Assembly (NCBI GenBank): GCA_030523905.1
Contig: JAUNHO010000006.1
Coordinates: forward strand, 1-18,011
Source of the DNA: Bergeyella zoohelcum
GTDB taxonomy: Bacteria; Bacteroidota; Bacteroidia; Flavobacteriales; Weeksellaceae
DNA: 18,011 nt
Direction of reading: 5' to 3'
Positions 10,135 through 17,233 of this stretch are shown here, one piece after another. Position 1 is the first letter of the stretch. The number at the start of each line of letters is the position of its first letter. The notes beneath the pieces were generated by a model. That model was not told where the DNA came from. It ran no database searches and saw only the letters and a program-made list of their open reading frames with translations. A program made the translations under genes and the position numbers.

Positions 10135-12285
10135 ATGAAAGGAATTTTTATTTTGGGGCTTTGTGTAAGCCCAGCAGTGTTCTATTCGCAGGTGCAAGAT
10201 TCTATAACGGAAAAGAAAATCCCTGTGGTGGAATTTACCAAAAGATTGCCCGTAACCAAGGAAATCATCAATGTGAAAAGAGATTTGGGCAATAAAAACT
10301 TGGGGCAAGATTTACCTATTTTGCTCAAAAACCAAACTTCATTTGTTACCAATTCTGATGCTGGTAATGGTGTAGGCTACACAGGAATGAGAATCCGTGG
10401 AGTAGATGGCTCACGAATTAATGTGATGCTCAATGGTATTCCGTACAATGATTCCGAATCGCAAGGAACTTTCTTCGTGAATGTATCAGATATTGCGTCT
10501 TCTGCTTCTAATATATTGGTACAAAGAGGTGTGGGGACATCTACCAATGGGGTTTCTTCTTTCGGTGCGAGTGTGAATATCCTTACGAAAGACCCAGAGG
10601 AAAAATCTTATTTCGCGACTCAAAATTCTATCGGTTCATTTGGTACGCATAAGCATTCTTTTGAGGCTGGTACGGGGAATTTATTAGATGGGAAACTGGC
10701 GTTTATGGGGCGTTATTCCATCATTAAATCAGATGGTTATATAGATAGAGCGTTTTCAGACCTTAATTCGTTCAACTTTACTGGGGTTTATAAATCTGGC
10801 GAAACCAAAATCCGTTTTATGACCTTTGGAGGTAAAGAAAAAACCTACCAAGCGTGGAACGGAATCACCAAAGAGCAGCTAGAAGAAAACCGAAAATACA
10901 ACCCAGCAGGGGCTATCTACAATGCCGATTGGTCGCAAGTAGTGGGCTTTTATGATAATGAAACGGATAACTATCAGCAAAATCACTATCACCTCACTTG
11001 GGAGCAAGGGCTGAATGATAAAATGAAACTCACCACCACGCTACATTTCACGAAGGGGAAAGGCTATTATGAGAATTTCAAGCAAGATTCTAAATTTTCA
11101 AAATACGGACTAGATAATGTGATTATCGGTGGGCAAGAAATAAAACGAGCCGATTTTATCCGTAGAAAGTGGCTGGATAATAATTTTTATGGCATCGTTT
11201 CGGAGCTTAATGTGAAATTAGACAAAACTTTCCTTGATTTTGGATTGGTAGCCAACCAGTATTATGGCAGACATTTCGGGCAGGTGTATCGTGGGCAGTA
11301 TATGAAAGATGTAACCACCATACACGAATATTACAGAAATAATGGGATAAAAGACGAAATCTCTGGTTATGCCAAAGCCGTATGGAAAGTGAGTGATTTT
11401 GAGTTATTTGGAGATTTACAACTCAGAAGCATCAATTACAGAAGCCATAATATCCACTCTACGGAAGAGGAATATTTATCGTTTAATAATGATTATCTTT
11501 TCTTTAATCCGAAGGCTGGGGTTAATTATAATTTCACCGATGGAAAACTCTATTTGTCTTACGCACAAGCCAGCCGAGAGCCAAAAAGAAGCGATATAAG
11601 AGATAGTTATAATGCGGTGAAGCCTGAAACTTTACACGATTTTGAGTTCGGAGTTCATAAGAAAATAGGCGAATTTAGCATCGATGCCAATTTGTATTAT
11701 ATGCTCTATAAAGACCAGTTGGTACTAAACGGAAAACTGAATGATGTAGGCTCTGCCTTGCACGAAAATGTGAAAAATAGCCACAGATTAGGCTTGGAAG
11801 TATCGGCTTTGGCGAGAATTTCGGAGAAGTTTAGCAGTACGGCAAATTTCACGCTAAGTTCCAATAAAATAAAGAATTACGAGTATTACGATACCTTTAC
11901 GAAGGAGACAAAGCAATTAGGAGATACGCAGATTGCTTTTTCACCGAGTTTTATGGGGAATTTGTCATTTAATTATCTACCAATCAAAGGAATGCAACTC
12001 TCTCTGGTGAATAGATATATCGGTAAGCAGTATTTGGATAATACTCAATCCGATGACCGAAAATTGGAGGCTTATTTCCTTTCGGATTTCGTGGCAGGGT
12101 ATAATATTCCAATGAAAAAAATGGAAATAGGGGTGCAGTTTTTGGTCAATAACTTATTCAATAAGAAGTATGTAGCCAACGGATATGTCTATAATGACCC
12201 CGACTGGGTATCTGCCGAAACGCCTTATTTCTTCCCACAGGCGGGTACTAATTTTATGCTCGGTCTAAGCCTGAAATTTTTCTAA
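10135..12285 (+). CDS. TonB-dependent outer-membrane receptor, probable thiamine (or thiamine-compound) transporter
   Basis: A 716-residue TonB-dependent receptor. It has a cleavable signal peptide (MKGIFILGLCVSPAVFYSQ), then a plug domain (about 45-155) with the typical stretch MRIRGVDGSRINVMLNGIPYNDSE and NILVQRGVGTSTNGVSSFGAS. A 22-strand-type beta-barrel follows, ending in LGLSLKFF with the C-terminal Phe used for outer-membrane insertion. The N-terminal carboxypeptidase-like extension common in SusC-type receptors is absent, so this is a small-molecule receptor of the vitamin/siderophore style. Its substrate is inferred from the TPP riboswitch in its leader: TPP-regulated receptors of this kind in Bacteroides have been shown to serve thiamine uptake. 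It is a single-gene unit between its own promoter/riboswitch and a strong terminator; no inner-membrane thiamine transporter or biosynthesis gene is adjacent. A siderophore or other substrate cannot be excluded from the protein alone. Confidence 0.93.
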   Translation: MKGIFILGLCVSPAVFYSQVQDSITEKKIPVVEFTKRLPVTKEIINVKRDLGNKNLGQDLPILLKNQTSFVTNSDAGNGVGYTGMRIRGVDGSRINVMLNGIPYNDSESQGTFFVNVSDIASSASNILVQRGVGTSTNGVSSFGASVNILTKDPEEKSYFATQNSIGSFGTHKHSFEAGTGNLLDGKLAFMGRYSIIKSDGYIDRAFSDLNSFNFTGVYKSGETKIRFMTFGGKEKTYQAWNGITKEQLEENRKYNPAGAIYNADWSQVVGFYDNETDNYQQNHYHLTWEQGLNDKMKLTTTLHFTKGKGYYENFKQDSKFSKYGLDNVIIGGQEIKRADFIRRKWLDNNFYGIVSELNVKLDKTFLDFGLVANQYYGRHFGQVYRGQYMKDVTTIHEYYRNNGIKDEISGYAKAVWKVSDFELFGDLQLRSINYRSHNIHSTEEEYLSFNNDYLFFNPKAGVNYNFTDGKLYLSYAQASREPKRSDIRDSYNAVKPETLHDFEFGVHKKIGEFSIDANLYYMLYKDQLVLNGKLNDVGSALHENVKNSHRLGLEVSALARISEKFSSTANFTLSSNKIKNYEYYDTFTKETKQLGDTQIAFSPSFMGNLSFNYLPIKGMQLSLVNRYIGKQYLDNTQSDDRKLEAYFLSDFVAGYNIPMKKMEIGVQFLVNNLFNKKYVANGYVYNDPDWVSAETPYFFPQAGTNFMLGLSLKFF

Positions 12286-12307
12286 TCTATTATTATATTA
12301 CTCTGTG

Positions 12308-12344
12308 CATTGCCAAGGTCTCGTTACTTTGGCAATGTTTTTTT
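12308..12344 (+). terminator. Rho-independent terminator after the TonB receptor
   Basis: CATTGCCAAGGT (12308-12319) pairs with ACTTTGGCAATG (12326-12337) over 12 bp with one G-U pair and a 6-nt loop, followed by T7 (12338-12344). Confidence 0.92.
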
Positions 12345-12378
12345 GGAAAAAAAATGTAGCTGTTAAAGAAATAATCAG

Positions 12379-12386
12379 TATATTTG
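12379..12386 (+). promoter_or_regulatory. -7 promoter element of the lipoprotein/beta-barrel pair
   Basis: TATATTTG (12379-12386) is an exact match to TAnnTTTG, 26 bp before the lipoprotein ATG and behind the previous terminator. A good -33 TTG at 17-23 bp spacing was not found. Confidence 0.55.
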
Positions 12387-12412
12387 TAGAGTAAATTTAA
12401 AATAATAGAGTA

Positions 12413-13006
12413 ATGAAAAAAATGATTTTTGCTTCGGTGTTTAGCGTACTTTTATTGAGTTGTTCTCGTACTACTGAAAATGAAGGAATTGATTTAAAAA
12501 ATCAAAGGACTGAATTGTTAAGTAAAATTTTGAATTCAGATGAAATAAAAAATATTAGTATCATTGAGACTCAGCGATTTATAGAAAAAGAATTTTCAAA
12601 GCGGGGAATGCAGGCACCTGTTCGTAATGGGCCTTATGAAGTTCCAGTTCCAGTTTCTGGACCTATTTTAAGAAATCATAAGATTATATATAGTGGAAAA
12701 ACGAATTATCCATCTACGGGACTTTATTACGCCAACATATATAATTTTAGAATGAAGGTAGAAATGCCAGTAGGAGCTATTGGGAGAGTATTGAGTGTTA
12801 ATTCAGAGGGATATTCAAACTATAATAATCAAAAGACTACAGGGTTTAATCATAGTACAACTACAGAAAATGGAAAGTATTATTTAATTGCAAATACATT
12901 TACGATTGAATTAACACATAATTCAATTGGGCAATATTTGGGAGGAATGGTATTACCATCTTTGAATAATTCTAAAACATTCTCATATGAATACTGGACT
13001 TTTTAA
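12413..13006 (+). CDS. Hypothetical lipoprotein in an AT-rich segment
   Basis: A 197-residue protein with a lipoprotein signal peptide (MKKMIFASVFSVLLLSC, predicted lipidated C17). A charged N-terminal region (about 18-65) contains ELLSKILNSDEIKNISII and IETQRFIEKEFSKRG, probably helical. The rest (about 75-197) is rich in Gly, Tyr, Asn and Thr with likely beta strands, and ends in an aromatic YEYWTF. I do not recognise a family. The stop is followed by a second ORF 8 bp later encoding a barrel-like outer-membrane protein, which suggests the two work together in the envelope. Base composition is clearly lower in G+C than in the flanking genes, and codons are strongly AT-ending (for example TTA, AAT, ATA), a sign of recent acquisition or weak selection. 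Nothing points to a catalytic function. Confidence 0.75.
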   Translation: MKKMIFASVFSVLLLSCSRTTENEGIDLKNQRTELLSKILNSDEIKNISIIETQRFIEKEFSKRGMQAPVRNGPYEVPVPVSGPILRNHKIIYSGKTNYPSTGLYYANIYNFRMKVEMPVGAIGRVLSVNSEGYSNYNNQKTTGFNHSTTTENGKYYLIANTFTIELTHNSIGQYLGGMVLPSLNNSKTFSYEYWTF

Positions 13007-13013
13007 TAATGTA

Positions 13014-13613
13014 ATGAGAAATAGATTCCCATTTATTGTATTTTTATTAAGTATATTATCTTATTCGCAAACAATAAAAGTGAAGAATGGTTTTTCTATA
13101 ACGAGTATAGATTCTAATGTGGTTTCTGTTTTGGATAAGAGTGTTTATGCATATTCAGGGAGTATAGGTATGGAATATTTAGAACGAGATCGTTTTTCAT
13201 TGAATACAGAAATTGGATATACTCAAAAAGGTGGAAAAGAAATAAATCCATTAATACAAGGTAAATATAGTGAATATCAAAAGAAGTGGGATTATTTATT
13301 TTTATTAACTACTTTTAGATATAAGTTTCCAGTGTATAACGATTTTTTATTTGTAGGAGTAGGACCTAGAGTAGATTATTTATTAGATAAAAAAAATAAT
13401 TTCACTAATACATTATATGAAGAAGGCTATAGTTTGGAAAGATATGTTATTGGTATTAATCCAGAAGTAGGATTTGTTAAAAATACAGAAAAGATTAGTT
13501 ATGGTATAGAATTTTCTTATCTATTAGGAGTAACAAAAATAGGAGGAACAGAGTATAATAAATTGAAATCAAATGCTTTTACAATATCGTTGAATTTAGG
13601 GTATAAATTGTAA
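13014..13613 (+). CDS. Small outer-membrane beta-barrel protein (PorT/OMP_b-brl-like)
   Basis: I choose the ATG at 13014, which begins a clean signal peptide (MRNRFPFIVFLLSILSYSQ) and lies 8 bp behind the lipoprotein stop. The in-frame ATG at 12987 would add nine residues and overlap the upstream gene. The protein is 199 residues from this start. After the signal it alternates hydrophobic and polar residues in strands such as GSIGMEYLERDRFSLNTEIGY, LFLLTTFRYKFPV, FLFVGVGPRVDYLL, GINPEVGFV and YGIEFSYLLGV, and ends in FTISLNLGYKL. This fits an 8-stranded outer-membrane barrel of the kind annotated as outer membrane beta-barrel or porin-family protein in Bacteroidota. Function is unknown. It shares the low G+C of the gene before it. 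No terminator hairpin was found before the next promoter at 13677. Confidence 0.75.
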   Translation: MRNRFPFIVFLLSILSYSQTIKVKNGFSITSIDSNVVSVLDKSVYAYSGSIGMEYLERDRFSLNTEIGYTQKGGKEINPLIQGKYSEYQKKWDYLFLLTTFRYKFPVYNDFLFVGVGPRVDYLLDKKNNFTNTLYEEGYSLERYVIGINPEVGFVKNTEKISYGIEFSYLLGVTKIGGTEYNKLKSNAFTISLNLGYKL

Positions 13614-13676
13614 AAGATATTTGAAAGTATTTCTAAAATTTATCCAATATTTATTCGCTTTTTCATTTATAGTTGC

Positions 13677-13684
13677 TATCTTTG
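13677..13684 (+). promoter_or_regulatory. -7 promoter element of the UMP synthase gene
   Basis: TATCTTTG (13677-13684) matches TAnnTTTG exactly and lies 18 bp before the ATG, predicting a short leader of about 12 nt. The -33 region (around 13651-13658, TTATTCGC) is weak. No pyrimidine-responsive attenuator is visible. Confidence 0.6.
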
Positions 13685-13702
13685 TGGAAATCTTAATAGA
13701 AA

Positions 13703-15061
13703 ATGGAAAATAAAAAAGATTTCTTCTTAGAATGTTACCAACTAGGCATTATAAAGTTCGGTAGATTTACCCTTAAAAGCGGTATTGAAAGCCCTTTTTA
13801 TATAGATTTGAGACCACTTGCTTCCGAACCGAAAATTCTGAAACATTTGGCAAATCATCTACTGGGTATGTTGCCTTTGGATAATTTTGATTTGATTTGT
13901 GGGGTGCCATATGCAGCTCTTCCTATGGCTACGGCAATGTCTCTGGAAAGTTATATCCCTTTGATTATCAAGAGAAAAGAGGCGAAATCCTACGGAACAA
14001 AACAGCTCATAGAAGGTATCTATACAAAGGGGCAAAATTGCCTTTTGGTGGAAGATGTTATTACCTCTGGGAAATCCCTTTTGGAGACCATACCAGAGAT
14101 AGAAAATGAGGGGATAAAAGTCTCTGATATTGTGGTGGTTCTAGACCGAGAGCAAGGCGGAAAGGCTCTTTTGGAAAGCAAAGGCTACCGTGTTCATACG
14201 CTTTTTACCATCAGTGAAGTATGTGAAATTCTGAGAGATAATGGTAAATTGATGGACGATGAAATCCAAAGAATTAACGATTTCTTGGCAGGAAATGAAG
14301 TGAAGTTTGAGGAAAAAAAGAAAATTTCCTACGAACAAAAATTAGAAAAAACAGAGCATTCTGCGGCGAAAAAATTACTGGAAATTACCATCGCTAAAAA
14401 ATCAAATCTCATTGCTTCTGCCGATGTGATTACCACGAAAGAGCTTCTTGATTTCGCTGAAAAGGTGGGTCCGAACATCGTTGCCTTGAAAACTCATATG
14501 GACATCATTACCGATTTTGATTTTGATAAAACCATTCTTCCGCTTCGTGATATTGCTGAAAAGCATAATTTCTTGATAATGGAAGACCGAAAATTCGCTG
14601 ATATTGGTAATACCCAAGAGTTACAGTATTCTTATGGTATTCATAGGATTTCTAGCTGGGCAGATCTAATCACTTCACAGGTGATAGGAGGGGAACAGTC
14701 TTTGGATTTTTTCCATAACTCTGGGGTTATAGCCATTATTGGTATGTCTTCAAAAGGGACGCTTACGGATAAAAACTATCGTGATGAAGCCACCAAAATA
14801 GCAGTATCTCACCCTAATGTAATAGGTGGTGTGGCACAAAATGAACTGCCAGAGGAGTTGTTACTTTTCACGCCAGGTGTGAATTTGGAAGATTGTGGCG
14901 ATGGCAAAGGGCAGCAATACAATACGCCAGACTATGTTTTCCGAAATCTTCATACGGATTTCATTATCGTAGGGCGTGGTATTTATAAATCAGAAGACCC
15001 AGAAAAAGCGTCACTTACCTATAAAATAGCAGGTTGGGAGGCGTATTTATCAGCATTATAA
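13703..15061 (+). CDS. pyrEF: Fused orotate phosphoribosyltransferase / orotidine-5'-phosphate decarboxylase (UMP synthase)
   Basis: This 452-residue protein joins the last two steps of UMP synthesis. Residues of about 1-195 are OPRT (orotate + PRPP to OMP): the PRPP loop is V116-E117-D118-V119-I120-T121-S122-G123, preceded by the IKRKEAKSYG segment. Residues of about 210-452 are OMP decarboxylase (OMP to UMP + CO2): K263 in ALKTHMD, the catalytic D295-R-K297-F-A-D300 in MEDRKFADIGNT, the phosphate-gripping GQQYNTP loop and the closing GRGIY motif. All catalytic residues are present in both halves. The order OPRT-OMPDC and the length resemble animal and plant UMP synthase (about 480 residues). 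The decarboxylase half has the KTH...DRKFADIGNT signature of yeast/animal enzymes rather than that of E. coli PyrF. It is transcribed alone from its own promoter and converges with the SPFH gene. Confidence 0.95.
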   Translation: MENKKDFFLECYQLGIIKFGRFTLKSGIESPFYIDLRPLASEPKILKHLANHLLGMLPLDNFDLICGVPYAALPMATAMSLESYIPLIIKRKEAKSYGTKQLIEGIYTKGQNCLLVEDVITSGKSLLETIPEIENEGIKVSDIVVVLDREQGGKALLESKGYRVHTLFTISEVCEILRDNGKLMDDEIQRINDFLAGNEVKFEEKKKISYEQKLEKTEHSAAKKLLEITIAKKSNLIASADVITTKELLDFAEKVGPNIVALKTHMDIITDFDFDKTILPLRDIAEKHNFLIMEDRKFADIGNTQELQYSYGIHRISSWADLITSQVIGGEQSLDFFHNSGVIAIIGMSSKGTLTDKNYRDEATKIAVSHPNVIGGVAQNELPEELLLFTPGVNLEDCGDGKGQQYNTPDYVFRNLHTDFIIVGRGIYKSEDPEKASLTYKIAGWEAYLSAL

Positions 15062-15072
15062 GACTAAAAAAC

Positions 15073-15103
15073 AAGGAGGCAATTTCATAGAAAAAGCCTC
15101 CTT
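15073..15103. terminator. Bidirectional terminator between convergent genes
   Basis: AAGGAGGC (15073-15080) pairs perfectly with GCCTCCTT (15096-15103) around a 15-nt loop. T-rich sequence follows on the plus strand (from 15102), and the A-run at about 15066-15070 gives a U-run on the minus strand. It therefore serves both the UMP synthase gene (plus) and the SPFH gene (minus). Confidence 0.85.
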
Positions 15104-15108
15104 TTATT

Positions 15109-15828
15109 TTATTTTTTGATGAGTTGGTTGATATCGCCAATCATAAAGGTGTGTTTTCCTTTTTCGGCGATTTTAGAGATGGTTTCTATCATTTGGAAGA
15201 ACTTGATGTTTTCGTCATCTTTCATCATTTCAGAAGCATTTTTCAAGGCTCTGGCTGTGGCAACGGCGGTTCTAGCATTCTCCAAATCGGTTTTTGCTCG
15301 TATTTTAGCGTCCAGTTGTTTCGCAAATAAATCTTGGATAGACTTCGGGAAACTAATATCCTTCACCTGTATGGATTCTATTGCTATGCCATATTTTTCC
15401 ATTTGTGTTTGGATTTCGCTAGGGTTTATATCTGCCCATTCGCTTCGTTTCTCGTTGAGTTTTTCACTTTCTATCTCGGAAATTAGTTTTCGGAAATAGA
15501 TTTGGGCAGTATTATACAGATGATTGTCTGCGTGGTTTAGTATATCGTTTTCGTTTAAGTTGGTGTTTTCCAGTAACTTACGGCCATCAATGATTTTATA
15601 AAAAATATTAAAAGAAAACCTTAGCGAGATATTATCCTTGGTTAAAATTTCTTGATTGATAATATTGAGAAACTGAGTAGTATTTGGAATAGTATAAACC
15701 CTTGTGCGGTTTTTCCAGTCCATAATCTCGTGAAAACCAGCACTTAATTCTTTTTCAAAAATGTGATTTCGGTAGAGGAAACCCACTTCGTTTAGTTTTA
15801 CTTCATAAGTTTTTGTGAATAGTCCCAT
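15109..15828 (-). CDS. SPFH/band 7 domain (slipin-like) protein
   Basis: A 239-residue protein of the stomatin/prohibitin (SPFH, band 7) superfamily. The band 7 domain spans about residues 5-185: the start VKLNEVGFLYRNHIFEKEL, then RTRVYTIPNTTQFLNIINQEILTKDNISLRFSF, and ISEIESEKLNEKRSEWADINPSEIQTQMEKYGIAIESIQVKDI, a typical end of the domain. An Ala-rich helix (about 165-205, KQLDAKIRAKTDLENARTAV) follows, likely a coiled coil for oligomerisation. Unlike classical slipins it has no N-terminal membrane helix, so it should be cytosolic or peripherally membrane-bound. No partner NfeD-type protease gene is adjacent. The ATG at 15828 is preceded by an A-rich stretch on the minus strand. Its mRNA may start about 260 nt upstream, in which case the structured region 15868-16091 would be its leader. 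Confidence 0.88.
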   Translation of the reverse strand: MGLFTKTYEVKLNEVGFLYRNHIFEKELSAGFHEIMDWKNRTRVYTIPNTTQFLNIINQEILTKDNISLRFSFNIFYKIIDGRKLLENTNLNENDILNHADNHLYNTAQIYFRKLISEIESEKLNEKRSEWADINPSEIQTQMEKYGIAIESIQVKDISFPKSIQDLFAKQLDAKIRAKTDLENARTAVATARALKNASEMMKDDENIKFFQMIETISKIAEKGKHTFMIGDINQLIKK

Positions 15829-15867
15829 TTTTTTCTTTTTAATTAAAATAAAAGAGCGATGTATGAT

Positions 15868-16091
15868 GAATAAAAAGGGAAAACAGATTGAGTTTAGGTA
15901 AAGCCCTAATCGGTATCCTCTGTTTTGCAGACTTTGTACCCACGAGCGACGCTCACACCACTCTTTATTTCAGATGTTGTAACCTATACATTTTAGGATT
16001 CGAACCCGAATTTGGTGAAAACTCCCCGTGCAATAATGCTTCGCTATACCCCATTGTGGATAGTTTTCTGTTTTTCAATAGGTGGCGATTA
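15868..16091 (-). ncRNA. Candidate structured minus-strand RNA (small RNA or long structured leader of the SPFH gene)
   Basis: The 343-bp gap 15829-16171 has no convincing protein gene, yet is less AT-rich than other gaps and full of pairing. Read on the minus strand, an exact TATCTTTG (16097-16104) predicts a start near 16090. An outer stem pairs the complement of 16068-16076 (GAAAAACAG) with that of 15878-15886 (CTGTTTTCC), with one mismatch, and is followed by a U-run (15872-15876). Inside it, GGTATAGC (16043-16050) pairs with GCTTTACC (15897-15904), with one mismatch. Nested further, TCGG/CCGA and ATCC/GGAT (16006-16009 with 15910-15913; 15996-15999 with 15915-15918) can form. Alternative local hairpins are ATTCG-GGTT-CGAAT (15998-16011), GAGC-GTC-GCTC and TCTG-CAAAA-CAGA. 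The size, about 220 nt with closed ends, resembles 6S-type RNAs, but I do not recognise a family. It could equally be a regulatory leader of the SPFH gene. Confidence 0.5.
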
Positions 16092-16096
16092 TTCAG

Positions 16097-16104
16097 CAAA
16101 GATA
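16097..16104 (-). promoter_or_regulatory. -7 promoter element of the minus-strand RNA/leader
   Basis: The minus strand reads TATCTTTG at 16104-16097, an exact TAnnTTTG. The -33 position is not clearly TTG. It is divergent from the promoter of the DHS-like gene at 16125-16156. Confidence 0.5.
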
Positions 16105-16124
16105 CAATTTTTTCTCATTAATCA

Positions 16125-16156
16125 TTGATAATTAATCTCTAAATTCCTTATCTTTG
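16125..16156 (+). promoter_or_regulatory. Bacteroidota-type promoter of the DHS-like gene
   Basis: TTG (16125-16127) and an exact TATCTTTG (16149-16156) are separated by 21 bp, and the ATG follows 15 bp later. The predicted leader is only about 8-9 nt, so translation probably starts near the mRNA 5' end. Confidence 0.75.
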
Positions 16157-16171
16157 TAAAAATTTATTACA

Positions 16172-17149
16172 ATGAGCAATAAACCGATTACCGAATTTAT
16201 TGAAAAATATTATTTGCATTTCAATGCTGCATCTTTGGTAGATGCCTCTAAGGCCTATGTGGCTCACCTGAAAGATGGCGGAAAAATGATGATTACCCTC
16301 GCGGGGGCGATGTCTACTGCCGAATTAGGGAAGATTTTAGCCGAAATGATTCGTCAGGATAAGGTACAAATTATCTCTTGTACGGGTGCGAATTTGGAGG
16401 AAGATTTGATGAACCTAGTGGCTCATTCTCATTACAAAAGAGTACCGAATTATAGAGATTTAACACCACAGGAAGAATGGGATTTATTGGAAAAAGGACT
16501 TAACCGCGTTACCGATACTTGTATCCCAGAGGAGGAGGCTTTCCGTAGATTGCAAAAACATATCTATGAAATTTGGAAAGATGCCGAAGAGAAAGGCGAA
16601 AGATATTTCCCACACGAGTATATGTATAAATTGCTGTTATCAGGCGTATTGGAGCAGTATTATGAGATTCCAAAAGAAAATTCTTGGATGCTTGCGGCGG
16701 CAGAGAAAAACCTACCTATCGTGGTGCCAGGTTGGGAAGATTCCACTATGGGGAATATCTTCGCTAGTTATTGTATCAAAGGCGATTTGAAGCCATCTAC
16801 AATGAAATCAGGGATAGAATATATGACTTATTTGGCAGATTGGTATCCTAAAAATTCAGGTGGAAAAGGCGTTGGTTTCTTCCAAATTGGAGGAGGTATC
16901 GCAGGGGATTTCCCTATCTGTGTGGTGCCGATGCTTTACCAAGATATGGAGATGCACGATATTCCGTTTTGGTCGTATTTCTGCCAGATTTCGGACTCTA
17001 CTACATCGTATGGTTCGTACTCTGGGGCGGTTCCAAACGAGAAAATCACTTGGGGCAAACTGGACATTACCACGCCTAAATTCATCGTGGAGAGTGATGC
17101 AACCATCTGTGCTCCGCTGATGTTCCAATATATTTTGGAAAATTCATAA
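16172..17149 (+). CDS. Deoxyhypusine synthase-like protein
   Basis: A 325-residue member of the deoxyhypusine synthase (DHS) fold family, NAD-dependent enzymes that move the aminobutyl group of spermidine. The NAD-binding fold is seen from about residue 40 (MITLAGAMSTAELGKIL, SCTGANLEEDLMNLVAHSHY) and again at about 238-245 (FFQIGGGIAG). The lysine that carries the butyl-imine in human DHS (K329) is present as K296 in ITWGK, with E290 and W294 matching human E323 and W327. However, human K287-H288 correspond to G245-D246, and human D316 to Y283. Bacteria also lack the eIF5A substrate. It is therefore probably a DHS-like enzyme with a different acceptor or reaction, for example in polyamine metabolism; this is inference. 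It has its own promoter and terminator and no obvious polyamine neighbour in this window. Confidence 0.9.
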   Translation: MSNKPITEFIEKYYLHFNAASLVDASKAYVAHLKDGGKMMITLAGAMSTAELGKILAEMIRQDKVQIISCTGANLEEDLMNLVAHSHYKRVPNYRDLTPQEEWDLLEKGLNRVTDTCIPEEEAFRRLQKHIYEIWKDAEEKGERYFPHEYMYKLLLSGVLEQYYEIPKENSWMLAAAEKNLPIVVPGWEDSTMGNIFASYCIKGDLKPSTMKSGIEYMTYLADWYPKNSGGKGVGFFQIGGGIAGDFPICVVPMLYQDMEMHDIPFWSYFCQISDSTTSYGSYSGAVPNEKITWGKLDITTPKFIVESDATICAPLMFQYILENS

Positions 17150-17169
17150 AAAGAAATTAATTGTAATAT

Positions 17170-17202
17170 AAAAGCTTCAGTATCAATGATATTGAGGCTT
17201 TT
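17170..17202 (+). terminator. Terminator hairpin after the DHS-like gene
   Basis: AAAAGCTTCAGTATC (17170-17184) pairs with GATATTGAGGCTTTT (17188-17202) over 15 positions with two G-U pairs and a 3-nt loop. Only a short T-run ends the stem, but A/T symmetry makes it a plausible terminator in this genome. Confidence 0.75.
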
Positions 17203-17233
17203 GCATTATAGGGTTTATTTAATATCAAAACAT

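Noticed and set aside
12987..13013. ATG at 12987 as start of the beta-barrel protein
   Set aside because: It would overlap the lipoprotein gene and put nine extra residues before a good signal peptide. The ATG at 13014 starts the signal peptide directly.
15116..15499. Plus-strand open frames antisense to the SPFH gene
   Set aside because: The protein is a shadow, Ser/Phe-rich, with no start context. The minus-strand band 7 protein is the real gene.
15991..16060. Intact tRNA on the minus strand
   Set aside because: Although GGTTCGAATCC and GGGGTATAGC look tRNA-like, the acceptor stem does not close, the T-stem has a mismatch and no anticodon stem can be drawn.
15888..16121. A 77-codon plus-strand open frame in the gap
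   Set aside because: It has no family resemblance, signal or promoter and is Cys/Phe-rich in the way of random frames. The structured minus-strand RNA explains the region better.
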